Origin: Selenomonadaceae bacterium
GTDB taxonomy: Bacteria; Bacillota; Negativicutes; Selenomonadales; Selenomonadaceae
Assembly (NCBI GenBank): GCA_017515635.1
Contig: JAFWFO010000035.1
Span: 28,000 to 91,999 of the forward strand
Reading direction: 5' to 3'
DNA: 64,000 nucleotides
Positions 42,377 through 49,153 of this stretch are shown one piece after another. The notes under the pieces are model-generated. The model ran no database searches. It worked only from the letters and a program-made list of their open reading frames with translations, and had not been told where the DNA came from. Position 1 is the stretch's first letter, and every line of letters begins with the position of its first letter. The translations under genes and the position numbers were made by a program.

Positions 42377-42380
42377 TCTT

Positions 42381-42412
42381 GCCTCGCACGGACGCGGGGC
42401 ATTTTTGTTTTG
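42381..42412 (+). terminator. terminator of module copy 3
   Basis: The same GCCTCGC/GCGGGGC stem and ATTTTTGTTTTG tail as copy 1. Confidence 0.78.
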
Positions 42413-42422
42413 TTGTGACGAA

Positions 42423-42451
42423 ATTATAATCGACGCAAAACTTTTTTGCAA
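42423..42451 (-). promoter_or_regulatory. antisense promoter of module copy 3
   Basis: TTGCAA and TATAAT on the minus strand with a 17-bp spacer; the spacer sequence differs at many positions from copies 1 and 2, but its length does not. Confidence 0.7.
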
Positions 42452-42564
42452 GAAGTAAACGCCGATTAATTTGGTCGAAAGTCGCGCCCGAAAAAATTCC
42501 TGCCGACTCCCGCAAATTTGCCTGCGCGTGTTATAATCAAAAAAATTTTCGGAGGTGATTCACC

Positions 42565-42825
42565 ATGAAAATTCAAGGCGCGGTCATCATCGAACAAGGC
42601 GTCACTTTCGCGATAGTCGCCGTCAATCGCACGGTGACAAATTACACTTCGCGGGCGATTCGCGTGCGCAACGAACTTTCGCAATTCTTCCGCAACATGC
42701 CGATAATTTTAATGTCGCAGGACTCTAACGGCACGCCGCATTATTACGGCCGGCGGGACATCGTGGAATTTTTGCGTTCGATTCGCCTTGACCAAATTCC
42801 CTGGAAAGAATTTCACATCTATTGA
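42565..42825 (+). CDS. small protein of unknown function upstream of queH
   Basis: 86 residues, soluble, without signal peptide. The first half alternates strands (KIQGAVIIEQGVTFAIVAVN), suggesting a small alpha/beta fold; the rest is basic with YYGRRDIVEFLRSI. No family is recognised. GGAGGTG precedes the ATG, and a TATAAT at 42531-42536 lies upstream. Its stop is 8 bp before queH, so the two are likely co-transcribed, though this does not prove a role in queuosine synthesis. Confidence 0.7.
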   Translation: MKIQGAVIIEQGVTFAIVAVNRTVTNYTSRAIRVRNELSQFFRNMPIILMSQDSNGTPHYYGRRDIVEFLRSIRLDQIPWKEFHIY

Positions 42826-42835
42826 GGGTTGAGCC

Positions 42836-43495
42836 ATGAAAAAAATTTTGTTGCACATGTGTTGCGCGCCGTGCGCGTGCTATCCCGTCAAAAGATTGCG
42901 CGAAGAAGGTTTCGAGCCGGTCGGATATTTTTTCAATCCGAACATTCACCCGCACGAAGAATGGAAACGTCGCCTGCAGACTGCGCGGGAATTCGCCGAA
43001 AAAGTTGGCATTGAATTTTTCGCGGACAATCATTACCGCTTGCGCGAATTTTTGACGCGAACTTTTCCCGTGGTCGACGGCATTGATTCAACGCATTTCA
43101 CGGACGGATTTCACAAGCGTTGCGGTGTTTGTTACGCGTGGCGTTTGAACGAGACCGCACGTTTTGCCGCCGAAAATAATTTCGAGTATTTCACGTCGTC
43201 GCTGTTTTACAGTCGTCACCAAAATCATGGGCTGATGAAAAAATTCGCCGAACATTACGCGGAACGTTTTGACGTGAAATTTTTCTACGAAGATTTTCGC
43301 GACGGCTGGCAAGAAGGCATTGACATAAGTTTGGAGCTGGGACTTTATCGGCAAAATTATTGCGGGTGCATTTTCAGCGAAGAGGAACGTTTCAGTAACG
43401 ACGTGCGCCGCGAACGCCGCAAATATTTTCACGAGCAAAAAAAGCATCGGGAATTAATCCGGTCGCTTGACGGTTGCGACACGACATCGATTTGA
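42836..43495 (+). CDS. queH: epoxyqueuosine reductase QueH
   Basis: 219 residues. QueH (formerly DUF208) carries out the last step of queuosine synthesis, reducing epoxyqueuosine in tRNA with iron-sulfur clusters. The cysteine motifs are HMCCAPCACYPV at the N terminus, KRCGVCYAWRL in the middle, and YCGCIFSE near the end, as expected. The conserved block TSSLFYSRHQNH follows. It replaces the unrelated cobalamin-dependent QueG. The start is ATG behind GAGGGTTGAG. Confidence 0.95.
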   Translation: MKKILLHMCCAPCACYPVKRLREEGFEPVGYFFNPNIHPHEEWKRRLQTAREFAEKVGIEFFADNHYRLREFLTRTFPVVDGIDSTHFTDGFHKRCGVCYAWRLNETARFAAENNFEYFTSSLFYSRHQNHGLMKKFAEHYAERFDVKFFYEDFRDGWQEGIDISLELGLYRQNYCGCIFSEEERFSNDVRRERRKYFHEQKKHRELIRSLDGCDTTSI

Positions 43496-43507
43496 GCACA
43501 AAAAATA

Positions 43508-43542
43508 TCCCGCAAGAATTTTTCCTGCGGGATTTTATTTTT
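43508..43542. terminator. terminator between queH and the EF-G-like gene
   Basis: TCCCGCA and TGCGGGA form a 7-bp stem with an 11-nt loop and TTTTATTTTT after it. It lies between convergent genes. Confidence 0.85.
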
Positions 43543-43555
43543 GACTAACCGTCAA

Positions 43556-45646
43556 TTATTTTTCGGCGGCCACAGCAGCTTTGTGTTCTTCGATAACCTT
43601 TTCGGCGAGTTTGTCGGGCATTGTTTCGTAGCGGGCGAATTTCACCGAGTAGGACGCTCTGCCTTGAGTTTGCGAGCGCAAATCCGTCGCATACTTGTAA
43701 AGTTCGCTGGACGGAACATAGGCTTTGACTTCGGTCATGCCTTTGCCTTTCGGATCCATGCCGAGAATTCTGCCGCGTCTGGAATTGAGGTTGCCGATAA
43801 TGTCGCCCATGTAGTTTTCGGGCGTGAGGACGGTAATTTCGTCAATCGGCTCAAGCAAAATCGGATCTGCGGCGAGGACGCCTTTTTTCAGCGCGATTGA
43901 AGTTGCGGTCTTGAACGCCGCTTCACTGGAGTCAACCGCGTGATAGGAGCCGTCGTAAAGATTGACAGACACGTCGACGACGGGATAGCCCGCAAGAATT
44001 CCCTGCGACAAAGTTTCGTAAGTACCTTTTTCGACTGCGGGGAAATATTGACGCGGAACACTGCCGCCGAAAATGCTTTCCGAGAAGACGACGTTAAACG
44101 GCTTGTCGGTTTGTTCTTTGTTCGGGGAAATTTTCAGCCAAACATGACCGTATTGCCCGTGACCGCCGGATTGTTTCTTGTGCTTGCCTTCGACTTCGAC
44201 GGACTTGCGAATCGTTTCGCGATAATCAACACGCGGTTCGCCCAAAACCATTTTCACGCCGAATTTGCGTTGAAGTTTGTCGCTCAAAATGTCCAGATGA
44301 ACTTCGCCGACGCCGCGCAAAATTGTTTGTTTAGTCTCGGCTTTCTTTTCGAGCCAAATTGTCGGGTCTTCGTCCTGCTGACGAATAATCGCGCCGAAAA
44401 CTTTATCTTCTTCGCCTTTCTTGGCGGAGGTGACGGCCATTGCCAACATCGGTTCGGGATATTTGATTCGTTCGTATTTAATCGGTGCGGCTTTGTCGCA
44501 GAGCGTGTCGCCGGTTTTCGCGTTGGCAAGTTTCGACGTGACGACAATATCGCCCGCGTGTGCCGTGTCGACGGGAATTTGTTTTTTGCCCTGCATGGTG
44601 AAAAGACCGCTTAAACGTTCTTGGCCTTCGCCTTTTTCGGAAAACAGCTGATAAGTCGCGTCGCCCTTCATGTCGCCCGAAATCACGCGGACATAAGACA
44701 TTCTGCCGACGAACGGGTCAACCATGGTTTTGAAAATTTGTCCGCTGAACGGCTCGGAAACTTTGCGCTCGACAAGCTCGTCGCTTTTCGGGTTGATACC
44801 GTGATAAACTTTTGAATTGGGCGCGGGGAAGAATTCGACGATACTGTTGAGGAATTTTTTCACGCCGACATTTTTCAGCGCGGAGCCGACGAACACGGGG
44901 AAAACTTTTGCTTCGCCGAAACCGGTCGCCACAGCCTCGGAAATTTCGCCTTCGTCAAGGTCTTCAGTTTCGCCGTCAAGATATTTCATCATCAATTCGT
45001 CGTTGAATTCCGCGACAACGTCCAGCATATCAAGCCGTGCGCTTTCGACTTCGTCAGCAACGGACGCGCCGTCAATTTGTTCGTCGTCAGCTTTGACTTT
45101 CGAGAAAACTTTAATCATGTCAACGACGCCTTTAAAGCTGTCCTCTTTGCCGACGGGAATTTGTACGGGGACGACGCCACTGCCGAATTTGTCTTTGAGT
45201 TGTTGCAAAACTTTTTCAAAGTCGGCATGTTCGCGATCCATTTTCGTGATGAAAAACGCACGCGGCAAGTTCAAACTTTCCGCCAAAGCCCAAGCTTTTT
45301 CGGTCTCGACTTCGACGCCCGCGCTTGCACTGACGACGATAACCGCCGCATCGGCCGCCGACAGTGCGCCGTGCATTTCCGCGACGAAATCGGGGAAGCC
45401 GGGCACGTCAATCGCGTTGATTTTGAAATTTTTCCACTCAACCGCCGCCAAAGCCGCGCTGATTGACATCTTGCGTTTGGTTTCTTCCGGCTCGAAGTCA
45501 AGGACGCTCGTGCCCAAATCGACGTTGCCCAAACGTGTGGTTGCGCCGCTGTTGAAGAGTGCCGCCTCAAGCAAAGTGGTTTTGCCTGCGCGGCCGTGAC
45601 CGCAGAACGCAACATTTCTGATGGATTCGCTTTTGTAGTCTTTCAT
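43556..45646 (-). CDS. elongation factor G-like translation GTPase (variant GTPase motifs)
   Basis: 696 residues with the five-domain EF-G layout: a GTPase domain, then domain II, domain III, domain IV (SGGHGQYGHVWLKI) and domain V. The G1 loop is GHGRAGKTTL. The switch II motif is DVPGFPDF instead of DTPGHVDF, so the catalytic His of canonical EF-G is missing; G4 is TKMDRE. This matches the second EF-G-like group of Firmicutes, whose role is less certain than that of fusA. It is probably not the main translocase of this cell. GGAGGG precedes the ATG. Confidence 0.9.
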   Translation of the reverse strand: MKDYKSESIRNVAFCGHGRAGKTTLLEAALFNSGATTRLGNVDLGTSVLDFEPEETKRKMSISAALAAVEWKNFKINAIDVPGFPDFVAEMHGALSAADAAVIVVSASAGVEVETEKAWALAESLNLPRAFFITKMDREHADFEKVLQQLKDKFGSGVVPVQIPVGKEDSFKGVVDMIKVFSKVKADDEQIDGASVADEVESARLDMLDVVAEFNDELMMKYLDGETEDLDEGEISEAVATGFGEAKVFPVFVGSALKNVGVKKFLNSIVEFFPAPNSKVYHGINPKSDELVERKVSEPFSGQIFKTMVDPFVGRMSYVRVISGDMKGDATYQLFSEKGEGQERLSGLFTMQGKKQIPVDTAHAGDIVVTSKLANAKTGDTLCDKAAPIKYERIKYPEPMLAMAVTSAKKGEEDKVFGAIIRQQDEDPTIWLEKKAETKQTILRGVGEVHLDILSDKLQRKFGVKMVLGEPRVDYRETIRKSVEVEGKHKKQSGGHGQYGHVWLKISPNKEQTDKPFNVVFSESIFGGSVPRQYFPAVEKGTYETLSQGILAGYPVVDVSVNLYDGSYHAVDSSEAAFKTATSIALKKGVLAADPILLEPIDEITVLTPENYMGDIIGNLNSRRGRILGMDPKGKGMTEVKAYVPSSELYKYATDLRSQTQGRASYSVKFARYETMPDKLAEKVIEEHKAAVAAEK

Positions 45647-45720
45647 GTCTGGAAAATTCCCTCCGTAAAATTTTTTCGCAAGATTAATTCTAGCGTCGAA
45701 AAAAATTTCCTGCTTGCGCG

Positions 45721-46560
45721 TTAATTTTGCAGTGCCGCAGAAAGTTTTGCAAATTCTTCAAGGCTCAAAGTTTCTGCGCGGCGTGACGCGTCGACGCCCG
45801 AAACTTCCAACGCGGATAAAATTTTTTCCCGATTGAAGCCCGCGCCGATTAACGAATTCAACAAAGTTTTTCGTCGTTGAGCGAAGGCCGCACGCACGAC
45901 TTTTGTAAAAAATTCTTCGTCGCGAATTTCAAACGGCGGCTTGCGAACGTCGCACACCACAACCGAGCTTGTAATTTCCGGCGGCGGCAAAAAACTTTCG
46001 GGCGGCACGTCGAAGGCAATTCGCGGCTCCGATCGCAACTGAACTGCAACCGACAACGCGCCGTAAATTTTTGAGCCGGGCACTGCCGTCATTCGTTCGG
46101 CGACTTCGCGTTGTACCATCGTCACGATTTTTGTTGCGGGCAAATTTTTTTCCAGCAACGCCAACAAAATTTGCGTCGTGATGTAATAAGGTAAATTCGC
46201 CGCGACTTTGAACGTTTTCGGCATGAGTTCCGACAAATTTATTTTCAGCACGTCGCCTTCAATCAATCGGAAATTTTCGTAGCCCGCGAGTGTTTCTTTC
46301 AGCACGGCGGGTAATTTTTTATCCAGCTCAATCGCCGTGACGTTCGCGCCCGCCTCAAGCAGTCCTTGCGTCAACGAGCCGATTCCCGCGCCGATTTCCA
46401 AAACATCTTCGCCTTCGGAAATTTCAGCCGCGTCGACGATTCGGCGAACAATCTGCGCGTCGATTAAAAAATTTTGTCCGAGACCTTTGACGGCACGCAA
46501 TTTAAATTTTTTCAAGATGTGGCGTGTTGCCGACGGGTCAGCTATCAGCGGATGTAACAT
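45721..46560 (-). CDS. rsmA: 16S rRNA (adenine1518/1519-N6)-dimethyltransferase
   Basis: 279 residues (KsgA). GQNFLIDAQIV, the SAM-site VLEIGAGIGSLTQGLLE and the catalytic NLPYYITTQILL are all present, with PESFLPPPEITSSVV near the C-terminal domain. It dimethylates two adjacent adenines near the 16S 3' end. Its start lies inside the end of rnmV (a 23-bp overlap). The rnmV-rsmA pairing is common in Firmicutes. Confidence 0.96.
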   Translation of the reverse strand: MLHPLIADPSATRHILKKFKLRAVKGLGQNFLIDAQIVRRIVDAAEISEGEDVLEIGAGIGSLTQGLLEAGANVTAIELDKKLPAVLKETLAGYENFRLIEGDVLKINLSELMPKTFKVAANLPYYITTQILLALLEKNLPATKIVTMVQREVAERMTAVPGSKIYGALSVAVQLRSEPRIAFDVPPESFLPPPEITSSVVVCDVRKPPFEIRDEEFFTKVVRAAFAQRRKTLLNSLIGAGFNREKILSALEVSGVDASRRAETLSLEEFAKLSAALQN

Positions 46561-47083
46561 TTTTCAACGCCTCCAAAAATTCTGCGCGAGTGACGCCGTA
46601 ACTGTTGAGCCGACGCACGAAAGTTTTAACATTGCCGTAGCCGATGCCGAGAGCCGCGCCGATTTTGTCGCGAAGTTTGGAGCTGTCCGCGCCGCCCGAA
46701 AGTTTCAACGCAACCATTTCCGCCGCCGTGAATTCTTCGCGAGGATTTATTTCAAGCGTGCGAACTTTTGCCAGCGCGTTGCGGATTGCTTCGGGCGACG
46801 CCTGTTCAACGCCGATGTCGTCATTCGCGGTCGCTTCGTCGCGTGGAATGTACGCGTGCTTTGCGTTCGGGAAACGTTCCGTCAAAAACTTTCGGATATT
46901 TTCGCCCGCCGAATCGGGGTCGGTCAAAATAATTATCCCGCGTTGTTTGTAAGCCGCCGCAATGTTTTGGAGCGTGCGCCGCGTAAAATGAAAACCGCCC
47001 GTCGTGATACAATCGGCTTCGACTGCGCGTCGGACGGCGGCTGTGTCGGACTTTCCTTCGACAATCAAAACTTCTTTCAGCAA
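46538..47083 (-). CDS. rnmV: ribonuclease M5
   Basis: 181 residues. The Toprim domain (VLIVEGKSDTAAVRRAV with the catalytic Glu, then IILTDPDSAG) and the DUF4093 C-terminal domain (SSKLRDKIGAALGIGYGNVKTFVRRLNSYGV) define RNase M5, which matures 5S rRNA in Firmicutes. The start is TTG at 47083 behind GAGGTG. It overlaps rsmA downstream. Confidence 0.94.
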   Translation of the reverse strand: MLKEVLIVEGKSDTAAVRRAVEADCITTGGFHFTRRTLQNIAAAYKQRGIIILTDPDSAGENIRKFLTERFPNAKHAYIPRDEATANDDIGVEQASPEAIRNALAKVRTLEINPREEFTAAEMVALKLSGGADSSKLRDKIGAALGIGYGNVKTFVRRLNSYGVTRAEFLEALKNVTSADS

Positions 47084-47099
47084 AAAATTTTCACCTCAA

Positions 47100-47804
47100 T
47101 CAAAAATTCTGCGGCGCGTCGTCGGGAGTTTTGATTTTGCGTCCGAAATTTTCTTTCGCCAAAAGTTCTTCGACGAGCCGAAAAATATCTTCGTGAATGT
47201 CGGTGACACTTCGCGCAAAATTTCTGTCCGCACATTTGACGACTTTCCAATCGTATTTCGCCGCAAGTTCCCGATAGATGTCGTAAGTTTTTTTCATGAA
47301 AGCCGCGTCGTTTTCGTGAATGTCTTCGCGCCCGCGTTGTCGACGGAGCACGGCGGAAATTTCGGGCGGCATGTCTAAAAAAATCGTCAAAGCGGGTCGC
47401 GGCATAGCGAAATGCTTATATTCCAATTCCTCAAGCCACGCAAGAAATTTTGTGCGTTCACTTTTCTTGTTCAACTTCGCCGCCTGATAAGCCATGTTTG
47501 AGCTGACATAACGATCACTCAAAACAATGCCGCCGTCGTTGTAAAAATCTTTCCACTCGAAAAAACCGGCAAATCTGTCCACCGCGTAGAAAGTCGCCGC
47601 CGCGTAGGGGTTGACATCTTCCGCCAAGCCGCCGAAATCTCCGCGCAGATACATTTTAATCAACGCGGAAGATTCGGATTCGTAATTTGGAAAACTCACG
47701 CGCCTGACTTTACCCTCCAAATCGCGCAGGCGTTCAAAAAGTTTTCTTGTCTGCGTCGCCTTGCCTGAACCGTCCGAACCTTCGATAACAATCAGCTTGC
47801 CCAT
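47100..47804 (-). CDS. tmk: thymidylate kinase-like protein
   Basis: 234 residues. The P-loop is EGSDGSGKATQTRKL, with the DR(Y/F) motif in VDRFAGF and the second DRY in LSDRYVSSNMAYQAAK. The lid region near RRQRGREDIHE is arginine-rich. It would phosphorylate dTMP. The P-loop has Ala where Thr is usual (GKAT for GKTT). The C terminus is about 20 residues longer than many Tmk. It is upstream of rnmV and rsmA on the same strand. Confidence 0.88.
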   Translation of the reverse strand: MGKLIVIEGSDGSGKATQTRKLFERLRDLEGKVRRVSFPNYESESSALIKMYLRGDFGGLAEDVNPYAAATFYAVDRFAGFFEWKDFYNDGGIVLSDRYVSSNMAYQAAKLNKKSERTKFLAWLEELEYKHFAMPRPALTIFLDMPPEISAVLRRQRGREDIHENDAAFMKKTYDIYRELAAKYDWKVVKCADRNFARSVTDIHEDIFRLVEELLAKENFGRKIKTPDDAPQNF

Positions 47805-47895
47805 CTCTAATGCACCCCCTGCAAAAATTTTCGTGACGAAAGTAACTGGGCAAGTATTTGACGCAACGCCGAAATTTCCTGCCGCGTTTGAGTGT

Positions 47896-47925
47896 AAAAA
47901 AATAAACGCCCGATTTTCGAGCGTT
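47896..47925 (-). terminator. intrinsic terminator of the GT8 gene
   Basis: On the minus strand AACGCTCG and CGGGCGTT pair around AAAAT, followed by a T-rich tail with seven T in a row. Confidence 0.8.
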
Positions 47926-47938
47926 CAGAAAAATTTTC

Positions 47939-49141
47939 TCACATTGCTTTGACGAACCGATAGGAATTGAAACGATAGCCGTGCGACTTCGCCAAAAATT
48001 TCAGCCCGTTGAAAAAGTCTTTGTTTTCGACAAGCCCGATGTCCGAAAAAATATTGCTCATGATTGTAAAATTTTCGACCATCGAAATGAACACGCATTT
48101 TTTGCGGATTTTTTTTAGGTAGCGAATCAGCTCGTCGAAGTCCAAAAAAGTTTCGATGATAATCAATTCGCTTTTGTCGGCGTTGAAAAAATTTTTTATG
48201 GCGTCGACGTGTGCGGCGAACGTGATAAAAGCGCGTTTCCTGCCGTTCAAACTTGCCGAAAGATTCATCAGCATAGTTTTTATTTCCGTGTCGTAATCGC
48301 TGAATTCTTCGTAAAGCCGCCCCATCGCCTGCGCGTCACACCACGGCGAACGAAAGAAAATTTCAAACCACAGCCGCTGAAGTCCGTCGCTCATGTCCAG
48401 CCCCGCGCTGTTCCTCACGTAATGATAAATTTTTTTATCGGCGGGCTTGTCGCGGTTATCTTCGCACGTCACGAACGAATTAAATTTGCTTTCGAGCTTG
48501 AGATAATTTTCGGCAAAAAACGCGTTCAAAATGTCTTGAGCGGGCGAAGTACATTTGGGATTGTCAACCAAAAATTGCACGCCGTCACGGAAAAAATTTT
48601 CGGAGACGCGCTCAAGGTCGAAAAGAATCACACCCGCGTTAAAATAATCTTCGGCGTCAACAATTCCATATCTTAACAGGAATTTGTTTTTAGACATGCG
48701 GTCTTTCATGTTGAAAATTTCGGGCACGGCGGCAATCGGGAAATTTTTCAAATCAATTTGCCACAGCTCCGCAATATCAAGGTTGACGACAATATCCGAA
48801 TCCAAATAGATAATTCGGCTGACGGGCAAAATTTTTTTCGCAAGCAGGCGATAAAACGCGCCGATATTGAAACGCGAATTGATTTTGTCGGGTAACTCAT
48901 CGCGCAAAAATTTTATTTCGTCGGGGCAAAGTTTGTCGACGTTATAAAATTCCACGCGCTGATTATGACGGGCGGCAAGTTGCAAAAATTTTTCGCGGTT
49001 GTCGTCAGTCAAAGTGTCGTCGTGCAAAATGTGCGCCGTGACTTCCGCACGCGTGTTTTCAAAAATTGAAATTATCGTCGTGCCCGTAAATTTCGAGTAA
49101 CGGCCGTCGGCGTCGTGCAAACAGAAACAAACGTGAATCAT
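47939..49141 (-). CDS. GT8 family glycosyltransferase
   Basis: 400 residues. The N-terminal two thirds are a GT8 fold (like galactosyltransferase RfaI/WaaJ): YRLLAKKILPVSRIIYLDSDIVV with the DxD metal site, EIFNMKDR, YFNAGVILFDLERV and the QDILNAFF helix. A further C-terminal alpha/beta region (about 300-400) is not recognised; it may be a fused second domain. It would add a hexose to a surface glycan or lipid A core. GAGGTGA precedes the ATG. Confidence 0.88.
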   Translation of the reverse strand: MIHVCFCLHDADGRYSKFTGTTIISIFENTRAEVTAHILHDDTLTDDNREKFLQLAARHNQRVEFYNVDKLCPDEIKFLRDELPDKINSRFNIGAFYRLLAKKILPVSRIIYLDSDIVVNLDIAELWQIDLKNFPIAAVPEIFNMKDRMSKNKFLLRYGIVDAEDYFNAGVILFDLERVSENFFRDGVQFLVDNPKCTSPAQDILNAFFAENYLKLESKFNSFVTCEDNRDKPADKKIYHYVRNSAGLDMSDGLQRLWFEIFFRSPWCDAQAMGRLYEEFSDYDTEIKTMLMNLSASLNGRKRAFITFAAHVDAIKNFFNADKSELIIIETFLDFDELIRYLKKIRKKCVFISMVENFTIMSNIFSDIGLVENKDFFNGLKFLAKSHGYRFNSYRFVKAM

Positions 49142-49153
49142 AAAGTCACCTCC

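Larger units (their letters stand above)
41904..42451 (+). repeat. small-peptide/antisense module, copy 3 (peptide segment replaced)
   Basis: The outer parts match copies 1 and 2: lead-in TTTAAAAAAAATGAACGC, sense promoter 41929-41957, 5' pairing elements, 3' pairing elements, terminator 42381-42412 and antisense promoter 42423-42451. The ribosome-site hairpin and the peptide frame are gone. In their place lies about 290 bp that includes a degraded TnpB 3' end on the minus strand. Similarity to copy 2 resumes at ACCGCTTGAGTCCCAACC, around the old stop codon. Confidence 0.82.

Noticed and set aside
47805..47935. Possible small frame upstream of tmk on the minus strand
   Set aside because: It is open for about 40 codons but has no start codon or ribosome site and overlaps a terminator.
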